37,256 nt of DNA from Comamonadaceae bacterium. Lineage in GTDB: Bacteria > Pseudomonadota > Gammaproteobacteria > Burkholderiales > Burkholderiaceae_C. Location of the stretch: NCBI GenBank assembly GCA_004144865.1, contig SEAY01000022.1, forward strand, positions 1 to 37,256. The letters run 5' to 3'. A model generated the notes under the pieces. The model searched no databases and was not told where the DNA came from. It saw nothing but the letters and a program-made list of their open reading frames with translations. Of the stretch, positions 7,994 to 16,056 are shown piece by piece (the stretch's first letter is position 1; every line of letters begins with the position of its first letter). Both the position numbers and the translations under genes were made by a program.

Positions 7994-8962
7994 TCAATCG
8001 TTGGGGGCGGGCGGCACCAGGACCAGCTTGCCGTTCATGTGGCGTTCGGCGACGCGCCCATGCGCCTGGGCCACTTGGGCCAGCGGGAGCACGGCCGCGA
8101 CGTGCGGCTTCAGCCGTCCTTCGCGCACTAGCCTGGCGAGGGCTTCGAGAGCGCTGCCGCTCGGTTCGACCAGGTACCAGCTGGCGCGCACGCCCGCGGC
8201 CTGCGCGGCTTGCTGCAATCCGGGCGCCCAGGCAGCTTGGGCGCTGACCAGCAGCCCGCCGGGCCGCAACGTGCGCAGCATCGCCATGCAGGTGTCGCCC
8301 CCGACCAGTTCGATCACGACGTCCATGCCGGAAACCTGCTCTGCCACGGGTCCTGCCGTGTAGTCCACGATGCAGTCCGCGCCCAGCTGCCGCAGGAATC
8401 CATGTTTCTCGGGCCGTCCCGTGGCCGTGACCGAAGCACCTAGTGCCTTGGCCACCTGTACAGCGAGGTGGCCGACGCCGCCGGCGCCCCCGCTGACGAG
8501 CACCCGCATTCCAGCCTGCACGTGGGCGACCTCCACCAGCATCTGCCAGGCCGTCAGGCCGGCCAGCGGCAGGGCCGCGGCTTCCACGTGGGTGACCTTC
8601 GCAGGCTTGTGCGCCAAATGCCGCGCCGGCGCAGTGACGTACTGCGCATAGGCGCCGCCCTGGCGTGGGAACCAGGGCATGCCAAAGACAGCATCGCCCT
8701 TCCTGAAGCGCGTCACCCCATAGCCCACGGCTTCGACAACGCCGGAGACGTCCCAGCCCGGCACGTGCGGAAGCTCCAGCGCTCGGTTGTATGCCCGTCC
8801 CTCACAGGTGAACACATCCACGGGGTTGACGCCGGCGGCCTCGACTCGCACAAGCACCTCGGTGGGCAGCGGCTGCGGGCACGGGATGCGTGCGAGTGCC
8901 AGCGGACCGCCCCATTCGTGCAACTGCACGGCGGTCATCAATGGTTGGCGAGAATCAGTCAT
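7994..8962 (-). CDS. NADPH:quinone oxidoreductase-like MDR enzyme
   Basis: This 322-residue protein belongs to the medium-chain dehydrogenase/reductase superfamily, quinone-oxidoreductase branch. The N-terminal catalytic domain shows AAGVNPVDVF and PHVPGWDVSGVVEAVG; the Rossmann domain shows VLVSGGAGGVGHLAVQVAK, the NADPH-binding AGGVG motif, at about residues 155-175. Structural-zinc cysteines and catalytic zinc ligands of alcohol dehydrogenases are absent, so it is expected to be a zinc-independent reductase of quinones or enones using NADPH. It is the first gene of a pair with the downstream esterase-like gene, and its upstream region carries two dyads matching the one at the TetR/MFS junction. 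Control by that TetR protein is therefore likely. The C-terminal LPLAQVAQAHGRVAERH..GKLVL is the standard end of the family. Confidence 0.9.
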   Translation of the reverse strand: MTDSRQPLMTAVQLHEWGGPLALARIPCPQPLPTEVLVRVEAAGVNPVDVFTCEGRAYNRALELPHVPGWDVSGVVEAVGYGVTRFRKGDAVFGMPWFPRQGGAYAQYVTAPARHLAHKPAKVTHVEAAALPLAGLTAWQMLVEVAHVQAGMRVLVSGGAGGVGHLAVQVAKALGASVTATGRPEKHGFLRQLGADCIVDYTAGPVAEQVSGMDVVIELVGGDTCMAMLRTLRPGGLLVSAQAAWAPGLQQAAQAAGVRASWYLVEPSGSALEALARLVREGRLKPHVAAVLPLAQVAQAHGRVAERHMNGKLVLVPPAPND

Positions 8963-8988
8963 CGGAACACGGCCTCACTGACTAAAAC

Positions 8989-9026
8989 GATACCGAACTG
9001 TATCCTAAACGATACCTAATAGTAGC
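8989..9026 (-). promoter_or_regulatory. Tandem putative TetR-family operators upstream of the MDR-hydrolase pair
   Basis: Two dyads lie 26-64 bp before the MDR start. The first, GATAC-CGAACT-GTATC (8989-9004), is a perfect 5-bp inverted repeat with a 6-bp centre; the second, GATAC-CTAATA-GTAGC (9011-9026), has one arm mismatch. Their centres are 22 bp apart, about two helical turns, and both are preceded by AAACGATACC. The first matches the dyad at 6580-6595 in 14 of 16 bases. A tandem operator placed over the promoter fits repression by the TetR regulator encoded at 6622. Confidence 0.65.
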
Positions 9027-9075
9027 GCTCGCGTCGACGACCGCAATTCCCGCTGTGTCAGTCGGGCATATGTGT

Positions 9076-9741
9076 TCACGCATGCCGGCGAACGGCATCC
9101 GCCGCCAGCCGGCTGGCCAGCTCCTCCGCCGAATCCAGGGCACCTTGCAGCGAGGCCTGGTGGCGTTCGTCTCGGAACTCCTGGTACTCGATGGCCACGT
9201 GATGCACGTCGTCGCTCGCCACACCCAGGTAGCGCGCACAGGTGCGCACGTGCGGCTCCAGGTGCTCCCAGCTCTCGCGCAATCCGCCGCGGCCAAATTC
9301 AAACTCGCCCGAGGCAGACAGCAGCACCAGCTTCTTGCCGGAAAGCAGCGGCGACAGTGGCCAGGTCTTTTCCTCCGCGTCGAAGCTGAATGTCCGGTCG
9401 ATGCGGATCACCTGGTCGAACCAGGCCTTGAGAGCTGCTGGCATGCCGTAGTTGTAGCGGGGGGTTGCGATGATCACGACGTCCGCTCGCGCGAGTTCCT
9501 CGATGGCCGCGTCCGAGTAGGACAGGACGGCGCGCTGGACTGGCGTGCGCTCGTCGTCGGGAGTGAAGCACGCCGCGATCCATGCCTCGGTCAGCAGTGG
9601 CGGGTGGTCGATGCCGACGTCGCGTTCCACGACGACGTCGCGCGGTCGCAAGGCCAGCCACTTTGCGACGAAGGCAGTAGCCAGCTGCCGGGACAGCGAT
9701 CGCTCCCGACGGGGACTCGCGTTGATCAGGAGCAGTCTCAT
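9076..9741 (-). CDS. FMN-dependent NADH-azoreductase-like flavoprotein
   Basis: A 221-residue flavodoxin-fold protein of the AzoR/NQO group. It begins MRLLLINASPRRERSLS, where the SPR-x-x-S-x-S loop binds the FMN phosphate, continues with a strand ending in VVIIATPRYNYGMPAALKAW (the conserved P-x-Y-N-x-x-x-P flavin loop) and FDQVIRIDRTFSFD, and has LLSASGEFEFG in the third flavin loop. Known members reduce azo dyes and quinones by two-electron transfer from NAD(P)H. ATG 9741 is preceded by GGAGAACC; the open frame extends far upstream but that part has no protein-like composition. It lies 113 bp upstream of the MDR gene on the same strand, so some read-through into that pair is possible, though the dyads suggest a separate promoter. 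Together they look like a quinone/electrophile-handling neighbourhood. Confidence 0.85.
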   Translation of the reverse strand: MRLLLINASPRRERSLSRQLATAFVAKWLALRPRDVVVERDVGIDHPPLLTEAWIAACFTPDDERTPVQRAVLSYSDAAIEELARADVVIIATPRYNYGMPAALKAWFDQVIRIDRTFSFDAEEKTWPLSPLLSGKKLVLLSASGEFEFGRGGLRESWEHLEPHVRTCARYLGVASDDVHHVAIEYQEFRDERHQASLQGALDSAEELASRLAADAVRRHA

Positions 9742-9835
9742 GAGGTTCTCCGGGTGCGCGTCATGCGCGGTTTGAAGGTGGTCGAGGCCAGGACGCCCAC
9801 CGCCCAGCGTTGCATCCACCTGGGCCAAGGCGGCT

Positions 9836-11095
9836 TCACTTTGCCGAGGGTCCCAGCAGGTCGTGCATGTGGATGCTGTCCGCCATGGCGCGATAGCCCG
9901 CGTCACTTGGATGGAGGTGATCGCCGGAATCGAACTCCGCCCGCAGGCGGCTGGGACGGGATGCGTCGCGCAGCAAGCGATCGAAGTCGACCACCGCATC
10001 GAATGCACCGGAATGGCGGATCCATTCGTTGACGGCCAGGCGCACGGACTCCTTCTTCGGGCTGAAATGGCCTTCCAGCGGTGTTCCCTTCAGCGCATCC
10101 TCGAACGGCGTGAGGGTGGCCCCGATCACGCGCACGCCTCGCAAGTGCGCCTGCTCGATCAACTGGTGCAAGCCGTTCGTGATCTCTGACGCCTCCGGTA
10201 CGTTCTCGTCCGGCGCGAAGGCCCCGCCTGGCCAGCCGATGTCGTTCGTTCCGAGCATCACGATCAGCGCGCGCACTCCCCGGTGCTGCAGCACGTCGCG
10301 GTCGAGCCGCGCGAGCGCGCTGTCACCCATTCCGGCACGCAAGAGGCGATTGCCCGAGATGCCTGCGTTCAGCACGGCGATGCCATGCGGTTCGAGCCGG
10401 CGTGCGAGAAAGTCGGGCCACCGGTGATCTGCGCCTGGTGTGGAACCGTTCCCATCCGTGATCGAGTCCCCCAATGCGACGACCGTCACCGGCTCGCGCG
10501 CAGACTCCACCAGCACGGCGGAGAGGAAGGCGCGCGTGGCAAGCTTCTCGCCGCCTGCGGGCGCCGGACGCCCGGCGGCGTTCCCGGACAGCAGCAAGGC
10601 CCGGTCGCGGGCATCCCAGTGGAAGCCTGCGAGCTGCGTGCGTTCCGGCAGGTAGAGATCGACCTTCAGGCGCGCGCCTGGTGCAACCGGCAGCGTGACC
10701 GGATCGCTCACCGCCTTGGCGCCTGCCGCAACGACGACCTCCCTCGCGCCCTGGAACGTAACGTCCATGCCGCCGCCGGAGGATTCGAGCCCGACATGGC
10801 TGCTTCCAACCTTCAACGGCGCACGGCCGTACTCGTTGCTGACCATGACACGCAGGCGTTCGCCTCCGACGCTGATGCGCAGGTGCTGGCGCAGGGTCAC
10901 GTCGCGCAACAGCTGCGGCATGCCCAGCGGAAGCGCGAAGCCGCTCCCCCACGCTGGCTCGGCCGGCGCGATCCAGCTCGGGGCCCAGTACCGGGGCGCG
11001 GCGGAGGCGGAAGTCGGACCGGGCCCAGCGAAAGACAGGGCCGCAACCCCGGCCAGGAGCACGGCGAGGCCCAGCCGGGTGATGGATCTGCTCAT
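9836..11095 (-). CDS. Secreted SGNH/GDSL-family hydrolase
   Basis: This 419-residue protein starts with a Sec signal peptide (MSRSITRLGLAVLLAGVAAL, likely cut near ASA at residue 32). An N-terminal beta-rich region of about 150 residues precedes the SGNH domain, which shows block I GDSITDG (nucleophile Ser211), block II NAGISGNR (Gly248/Asn249), block III GTND (Asn284) and block V DHLHPSDAG (Asp392/His395). Family members are esterases or acyl/acetyl hydrolases on lipids or polysaccharides; this arrangement recalls exported SGNH esterases with an N-terminal carbohydrate- or wall-binding-like domain. It is divergent from a LysR gene, which probably regulates it through the dyad at 11116-11142. 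Location is periplasmic or extracellular. The substrate cannot be judged from sequence. Confidence 0.88.
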   Translation of the reverse strand: MSRSITRLGLAVLLAGVAALSFAGPGPTSASAAPRYWAPSWIAPAEPAWGSGFALPLGMPQLLRDVTLRQHLRISVGGERLRVMVSNEYGRAPLKVGSSHVGLESSGGGMDVTFQGAREVVVAAGAKAVSDPVTLPVAPGARLKVDLYLPERTQLAGFHWDARDRALLLSGNAAGRPAPAGGEKLATRAFLSAVLVESAREPVTVVALGDSITDGNGSTPGADHRWPDFLARRLEPHGIAVLNAGISGNRLLRAGMGDSALARLDRDVLQHRGVRALIVMLGTNDIGWPGGAFAPDENVPEASEITNGLHQLIEQAHLRGVRVIGATLTPFEDALKGTPLEGHFSPKKESVRLAVNEWIRHSGAFDAVVDFDRLLRDASRPSRLRAEFDSGDHLHPSDAGYRAMADSIHMHDLLGPSAK

Positions 11096-11115
11096 GAAAG
11101 TTCTGCTTGAAGGGT

Positions 11116-11142
11116 GGAATTGCCGTGACTTTCACGCATTCC
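11116..11142. promoter_or_regulatory. Nested dyad between SGNH hydrolase and LysR genes (candidate LysR site)
   Basis: A perfect palindrome CGTGA-CTT-TCACG (11124-11136) is flanked by GGAAT on the left (11116-11120) and ATTCC on the right (11138-11142), so two nested inverted repeats share roughly one centre. It lies 20-47 bp before the hydrolase start and 58 bp before the LysR start, a usual place for a LysR-type recognition site. It also contains the loose T-N11-A feature. Binding is inferred from position only. Confidence 0.4.
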
Positions 11143-11199
11143 AGAACGCATGCGAAGACGCGAGAATGGAAGACGACCTCTTCACGATCGGAATGGGTG

Positions 11200-12084
11200 A
11201 TGGATCGACTCAAGGCCATGGGCGCGTTCGTTCGCGCCGTTGAACTCGGCAGCCTCTCGGCCGTTGCGCGGGAGATGGCGACCACGCAACCGACGGTCAG
11301 CAAGATGGTGGCCTGGCTGGAGCGCGAGGTCGGAGCCCGGCTGCTGGAACGAAGCAGCCAGCGCGTGCTGCCCACCGAGGAAGGCGCGCGTTTCCTGGCG
11401 AGCGCCAAGCGGCTGCTGGAAGACTACGAGGAGGCCTTGGCCGAAGTGGCAAGCGGCGTGCGCGAGCCACGCGGGCTCGTGCGGCTCTCGGCCCCGGTGG
11501 CGCTCGGCGAGTTGCGGCTCAGCGCCCTGATGCTGGAAATGCTGGCGAAACTGCCGCACCTCCAGGTGGAACTGCTGCTCGAAGACCGCTTCGTCGATCC
11601 CCTCGAGGAGCGCGTGGACCTCACCATCCGCATCGGCGGCGTACTCCCGGCCGACCTGGTCGCGCGCCAGCTGGCCGTCTGGCCGCGCTATCTGGTGGCC
11701 TCACCCGAGTACGTGCGCCGCAAGGGCCGGCCACGGCGGCCGCAGGATCTGATCGCCCATGACTACTTGCGTTACGCGGGCCGGAGCGACGAAGCCGTCC
11801 ATTTGAGCAGCAGCGACGGCAGCATCGTCCTGGACCTGGCCTCCCGCTACCGGATCAACAGCGCGATCGCGCTGCTCGATGCCGTGCGTTCCGGCGCCGG
11901 CATCGCGCTGCAGCCTTGCTGGATGGTGGACGAAGCCTTGCGGCGGGGCGACCTGGTGCGGCTGCTGCCTCGCTGGACGGGGCCGGCGCAGACGGCACAC
12001 ATCGTCCATGCGCCGCGCCGGAGGTTGCCCGCGCGTGTGCAAGCCGTCATGGAGTACGTGGAGGCGGCCGTGGGGGCTTGGTAG
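11200..12084 (+). CDS. LysR-family transcriptional regulator
   Basis: A 294-residue protein of standard LysR length. The winged helix-turn-helix covers residues 1-60: MDRLKAMGAFVRAVELGSLS, then the recognition part TTQPTVSKMVAWLEREVGAR and LLERSSQRVLPTEEG. From about residue 90 the periplasmic-binding-protein-like effector domain follows, starting GLVRLSAPVALGE and including the DLTIRIG strand. The sequence resembles the CrgA/DsdC-unrelated LTTR group that starts M-D-R-L and often sits beside oxidoreductase or hydrolase genes. ATG 11200 is the natural start of the family; an open frame runs 93 bp further upstream through the dyad region but is not protein-like. It is divergent from the SGNH hydrolase gene, the likely target. 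The effector is unknown. Confidence 0.9.
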   Translation: MDRLKAMGAFVRAVELGSLSAVAREMATTQPTVSKMVAWLEREVGARLLERSSQRVLPTEEGARFLASAKRLLEDYEEALAEVASGVREPRGLVRLSAPVALGELRLSALMLEMLAKLPHLQVELLLEDRFVDPLEERVDLTIRIGGVLPADLVARQLAVWPRYLVASPEYVRRKGRPRRPQDLIAHDYLRYAGRSDEAVHLSSSDGSIVLDLASRYRINSAIALLDAVRSGAGIALQPCWMVDEALRRGDLVRLLPRWTGPAQTAHIVHAPRRRLPARVQAVMEYVEAAVGAW

Positions 12085-12119
12085 GCGCAGCGGCTCGCAT
12101 TGGCCCAGCACCTGGCGGC

Positions 12120-13112
12120 CTAGGCCACGGCGCCGGAGCGAAGAGCGGGCCGTGCACGCGCGGCGCTCGGCGGCGTGCCCATGATGCGCTTGTAGGCGCG
12201 GCTGAACGAAGCCTCTGACTCGTAGCCCAGGCGGTCCGCCGCCACGCTCACGCGCATGCCCCTGGCGGCGATCCATTCGCTGGCCTGGAACATCTGCAGT
12301 CGCGCGATGTACCGGGCCGGCGTCTGGCCGACAGCGTTCTTGAAGGCCGCAGCGAAGGCCGAGCGCGAGGTCCCCGCCAGGCGTGCCAGCGCCGGGATGG
12401 TCCATTTCCGCGCGGGGTCGGCATGGATCGCGGCGAGCGACTTGCCCACGATGGGGCAGCGCAGCGCCGCGATCCAGCCCGTGGTTTCGCCGCACACGCA
12501 TTCCACCCACGCGCGGATGGTGGTGGCCGCCACCACATCCGCCATCCGCGCGAGGATGCCGCAGGCGCCGACGCGCTGATGGGCGACCTCGCGCTCCATC
12601 GCCTCGAGCAGCGCGGGCACGGTGGCGTCGCGCCTGGCGAGTTCACCCGCGCGGATGACGTCCGGCATCATGGCCAGCAGCGGGTGCCGCGCTTCGAGGT
12701 TGAAGCGCAGTCCCGCGCAGAACAGGCCGTGCGTGGCTTCGCCGCCGCCGGGGCGCTCGCCGTCCACGAAATGGATGAAATCCGAAACCGGCACGCGCGG
12801 AAGCGACGCGATGGGCACCGCGGGGACGTCCGTCGCACTGGCCAGGATGTGAGGCGTGCCTCGGGGCAGCAGGACGGCGTCGCCCTGGCGCAGCAACACC
12901 CATTCGGCGTCGCCCGCCTGCAACCAGCAGTCGCCGTGCGCAACGAAGTGGAACCGCGCCGAGGGCTGGCCCGGGAACGCCACGGCCCATGGCGCATGCA
13001 AGTGGCAGCGGCCGTACTCCACCCCATCCAGCCTGAGGTTCAGGAGGATCTCCGTGAGCGGGTCGGGGCCGCGGGCGGAAGTGTCAAGTGATTTGGCGTT
13101 TGGGCCATTCAT
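12120..13112 (-). CDS. AraC-family transcriptional regulator with cupin sensor domain
   Basis: This 330-residue protein has an N-terminal cupin-type domain (Cupin_6-like, residues about 15-190) beginning DPLTEILLNLRLDGVEYGRC, with the cupin strands FHFVAHGDCWLQ and LRQGDAVLLPRGTPH. The C-terminal AraC domain has two helix-turn-helix units in the last 100 residues: WTIPALARLAGTSRSAFAAA and RVSVAADRLGYESEASFSRA followed by FKRxxG-like YKRIMGTPP. ATG 13112 is preferred because the family begins about 15 residues before the cupin; ATG 13148 is possible but has a weaker ribosome site. It is divergent from the MFS gene at 13170 with a 57-bp gap, a standard arrangement in which such regulators activate an efflux/oxidoreductase operon. 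The ligand is unknown. Confidence 0.9.
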   Translation of the reverse strand: MNGPNAKSLDTSARGPDPLTEILLNLRLDGVEYGRCHLHAPWAVAFPGQPSARFHFVAHGDCWLQAGDAEWVLLRQGDAVLLPRGTPHILASATDVPAVPIASLPRVPVSDFIHFVDGERPGGGEATHGLFCAGLRFNLEARHPLLAMMPDVIRAGELARRDATVPALLEAMEREVAHQRVGACGILARMADVVAATTIRAWVECVCGETTGWIAALRCPIVGKSLAAIHADPARKWTIPALARLAGTSRSAFAAAFKNAVGQTPARYIARLQMFQASEWIAARGMRVSVAADRLGYESEASFSRAYKRIMGTPPSAARARPALRSGAVA

Positions 13113-13169
13113 CGCGGCGGATGCTATTCCTAAGCTGGCCAACCTCACTCACCACAAGGTTTCAGTGCC

Positions 13170-14408
13170 ATGTCATCACCGTGCAGTGCCTGCCTTCCGC
13201 AGGCATCCGGCCCCGCGGCATCCGTAGCGCACCCTGACCGCTGGGCGGGCGTCGCTTCCCTGAGCCTGGGCGTGTTCGCGCTCGTCACCGCCGAATTCCT
13301 TCCCGCGAGCCTGCTGACCGCGATGGCGACCGACCTTGGCGTCACCGACGGCGCGGCGGGCCAGGCGGTCACCGCCACCGCGCTGGTGGCTGCCGTGGCT
13401 GCGCCCGTCATTCCCGTGGCCAGCCAGCGGCTGGACCGCAAGTGCGTGTTGCTCGCGCTGACGAGCCTGCTTCTCGTGTCCAACGTGCTGGCCGTGATGG
13501 CATCGTCCTTGCCCGTGCTGCTGGTGGCCCGTGTGCTGCTCGGCGTCGCGCTCGGCGGCTTCTGGGCGATGGCCGCCGCGCTCGCCATGCGACTGGTGCA
13601 GCAGCACCTCTTCGCACGCGCCATGTCCCTGGTGCTGACAGGCGTCTCGCTGGCCACGGTGTGCGCCGCGCCTATCGGGGCCTGGATGGGAGAGCTCTGG
13701 GGATGGCGCAGCGCCTTCGCGGCCTCCGCCATCCTGAGCGTGCTCACGCTCGCGGCGCAGTTCGCCGCGTTGCCGCACTTGCCGCCCCGCGACCGGCCCG
13801 ACGTGCGCGTCCTGCTCAAGCTTCTCGGGCGCCCCGGGGTGCGGGTGGCGCTGCTGGCCGTGCTGCTGGTGATCTCCGGGCACTTCGCGGGCTTCACCTA
13901 CATCCGGCCCCTGATGGAGAAGGTGACGCTCGCCAACGCGCACACGGTCGCGGCCGTGCTGCTCGGCTACGGCGTGGGAGGCTTCTTCGGGAACTTCGTC
14001 GGCGGCTGGATCGCCGACCGCAGCGAACGCTGGAGCATCGTGGCGGGTGGTTCGCTGATCGCGGTGCTGGCCTTCGCCTTGCTCGCCGGCGCCGGCTCGG
14101 CTGCCCTGACGGCCGTGGCCGTGACGCTGTGGGGCTTCGCGTTCGGCGCCTTCCCCGTCGGGTTCCAGACCTGGATCGTGCGCGCGGCCCCCGACCAGGC
14201 TGAGGGCGCGGGAGGCTTGCTGGTCGCCGCGTTCCAGGTCGCGATCGCGAGCGGCGCGGTCGGCGGCGGCCTGCTGGTCGACCGGGTCGGTCCGCTGGGA
14301 GCGACTGCTTTCATGGCGGCCGCGATGGTGCTCGGTACGCTAGTGACGTGGCGAAGCGGGCCACGCCGCGCTTCCGCGATCATCGAGGGAGGGAAGTCGC
14401 ATGCGTGA
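13170..14408 (+). CDS. MFS transporter (DHA1 sugar-efflux/AraJ-like)
   Basis: A 412-residue protein with about twelve membrane segments. The N-terminal helix reads SLGVFALVTAEFLPASLLTAMA, the E-F-LP signature of the AraJ/YdhP/NepI branch of MFS exporters, and helix 4 has LLGVALGGFWAMAAALAMRL. It ends in a basic tail. These pumps export sugars, nucleosides or small drugs from the inner membrane; the actual substrate is open. An AAGG ribosome site lies before ATG 13170. The stop overlaps the start of the next gene by 8 bp, so the pump and the CurA-like reductase are translationally coupled. Activation by the divergent AraC regulator is likely. Confidence 0.9.
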   Translation: MSSPCSACLPQASGPAASVAHPDRWAGVASLSLGVFALVTAEFLPASLLTAMATDLGVTDGAAGQAVTATALVAAVAAPVIPVASQRLDRKCVLLALTSLLLVSNVLAVMASSLPVLLVARVLLGVALGGFWAMAAALAMRLVQQHLFARAMSLVLTGVSLATVCAAPIGAWMGELWGWRSAFAASAILSVLTLAAQFAALPHLPPRDRPDVRVLLKLLGRPGVRVALLAVLLVISGHFAGFTYIRPLMEKVTLANAHTVAAVLLGYGVGGFFGNFVGGWIADRSERWSIVAGGSLIAVLAFALLAGAGSAALTAVAVTLWGFAFGAFPVGFQTWIVRAAPDQAEGAGGLLVAAFQVAIASGAVGGGLLVDRVGPLGATAFMAAAMVLGTLVTWRSGPRRASAIIEGGKSHA

Positions 14409-15426
14409 GCTCGTCAACCGACGCATCCTGCTGGCCGCCCGCCCGCGTGGCCGGCCGACCCGGGACAACTTCCACCTCGTGAGCGAACCCGTGCCGACGC
14501 CCGCGGACGGCGAATTGCTGCTGCGCACGCTGTACCTGTCCCTGGACCCCTACATGCGCAACCTGATGGACGAAGTCGGGCCGGGCTACGCCCCTCGGGT
14601 GGAACTGGGTGCGACGATGGTCGGCGCGACGGTCAGCCGCGTCGTGGCATCGCGCAATCGTGATTTCAGGGAGGGTGACCTGGTGCTGGCCAGCGCGGGC
14701 TGGCAGGAGTACGCGGTCTCCGACGGCAGCGGGCTGACGCCGCTGGGCGCCATGGACCATCCATCGCATGCGCTTTCCGGGCTGGGGATGCCTGCCTTCA
14801 CGGCCCACGTCGGCCTGCTGGACATCGGGCAGCCGCGCGAGGGCGAGACGGTGGTCGTGGCCGCAGCCACGGGCGCCGTCGGCGCCATCGTCGGCCAGCT
14901 CGCCAGGCTCGCCGGGGCGCGCGTGGTCGGCATCGCGGGAGGGGCCGACAAGTGCACGCATGCAGTCGAAGTGCTGGGATTCGATGCGTGCATCGATCGT
15001 CACGATCCGCAAATGCCTGCGAAGCTGGCTGCCGCTAGCCCACGGGGAATCGACGTGTACTTCGAGAACGTGGGCGGCGCGGTGCTGGAGGCCGTGCTGC
15101 CGCTGCTGAACATCGGTGCCCGCGTGCCTGTTTGCGGGTTCATCGCGCACTACAACGAGGCCGGCGCCTCGGATGGTGAAGACCACCTGCCGGCTCTGCT
15201 GGCTGCCGTGCTCCAGAAACGGGTCCGCATGCAGGGATTCATCATCCTCGACCACTACGGTGAGCGCTTCGAGACCTTTCGGCGGCAGATGCGCGAACTC
15301 GTGCGCGACGGGGCGATCCGCATCGACGAGGAGGTGGTGGTGGGACTCGAGAACGCGCCCTCTGCGTTCATGGACATGCTCGATGGACGGCACCTGGGGA
15401 AGGTGGTGGTCGCGATTCCGGAGTGA
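14401..15426 (+). CDS. NADP-dependent MDR oxidoreductase, CurA/leukotriene-B4-dehydrogenase type
   Basis: This 341-residue protein matches the zinc-independent MDR branch that includes CurA (curcumin/dihydrocurcumin reductase) and 12-hydroxydehydrogenase/15-oxo-prostaglandin reductases. Signatures are NRRILLAARPRGRPTRDNF at the N-terminus, LYLSLDPYMRNLM near residue 50 (a hallmark of this branch), GMPAFTAHVGLLDIG near residue 130 and the NADP loop AATGAVGAIVGQLA with AGGADKC after it; DVYFENVGG is also typical. Members reduce the C=C bond of alpha,beta-unsaturated ketones with NADPH. It overlaps the MFS gene by 8 bp, and AhpD-like and NQO-like genes follow, so a role in removing enones or quinones is consistent. 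The protein appears complete. Confidence 0.9.
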   Translation: MRELVNRRILLAARPRGRPTRDNFHLVSEPVPTPADGELLLRTLYLSLDPYMRNLMDEVGPGYAPRVELGATMVGATVSRVVASRNRDFREGDLVLASAGWQEYAVSDGSGLTPLGAMDHPSHALSGLGMPAFTAHVGLLDIGQPREGETVVVAAATGAVGAIVGQLARLAGARVVGIAGGADKCTHAVEVLGFDACIDRHDPQMPAKLAAASPRGIDVYFENVGGAVLEAVLPLLNIGARVPVCGFIAHYNEAGASDGEDHLPALLAAVLQKRVRMQGFIILDHYGERFETFRRQMRELVRDGAIRIDEEVVVGLENAPSAFMDMLDGRHLGKVVVAIPE

Positions 15427-15555
15427 GCGGGTGATCGGCCCGCACCGGCGAACTCGAAAAAAATCCGCCCGTGGCTGTCACAAGCCGCGGGGCAGGGCCG
15501 TCTAGGAGACGGAAGCATCACTTCCTTTCTCTTCAATCAACCAGGAGCATTTCCC

Positions 15556-16017
15556 ATGTCCGAACCGCGCCTCGATTTCCACACCCTCGCCCCCAAGGCC
15601 ACCCGCGCACTCACCCAGCTGTCGTTCGCCACCGGAGCAGCGCTCGACGAGCGGCTCAAGACCATCGTCGACCTGCGCATCAGCCAGATCAACGGCTGCG
15701 CCTTCTGCATCGACATGCACTGGGCGCACCTGCTGAAGCTGGACATGGATCCGCGCCACATCAACGCGGTGGCCGGCTGGCGCGAAGCGCACCGGTTCTT
15801 CGGCGACAAGGAACGGGCGGCCCTGAACTGGGCCGAGGCCGTCAACGCGATTCCGCACCGCAGCCCGAGCGATGCCGATTTCGACGCCGTGCGGCGTCAC
15901 TTCAGCGACGCCGCGATCGCGGAGCTCACCTACGCCGTCGGCGCCATTCGGGCCTGGAACATGCTCAATGCGAGCTTCCACACGCCGGTGCCTGAAACGC
16001 CGTACGTCGCGGGCTGA
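15556..16017 (+). CDS. Carboxymuconolactone decarboxylase family protein (AhpD-like)
   Basis: A 153-residue helical protein of the CMD/AhpD family. It carries the peroxidatic motif C-x2-C-x3-H (GCAFCIDMH: Cys48, Cys51, His55) after the typical LKTIVDLRISQINGC stretch, and GWREAHRFFGDKERAALNWAEAV follows as in the YnjA/AhpD-like group. With this motif the protein is expected to act as an alkyl-hydroperoxide-type thiol reductase rather than as the aromatic-pathway decarboxylase. CAGGAG lies 9 bp before ATG 15556. The 129-bp gap to the preceding MDR gene holds an A-run but no clear terminator, so it may be part of the same transcript. It fits an oxidative/electrophile-stress module. Confidence 0.9.
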   Translation: MSEPRLDFHTLAPKATRALTQLSFATGAALDERLKTIVDLRISQINGCAFCIDMHWAHLLKLDMDPRHINAVAGWREAHRFFGDKERAALNWAEAVNAIPHRSPSDADFDAVRRHFSDAAIAELTYAVGAIRAWNMLNASFHTPVPETPYVAG

Positions 16018-16056
16018 GCAGGCGGCCGCCGATCAGCCTCTTTCCAGGAACGTCAC

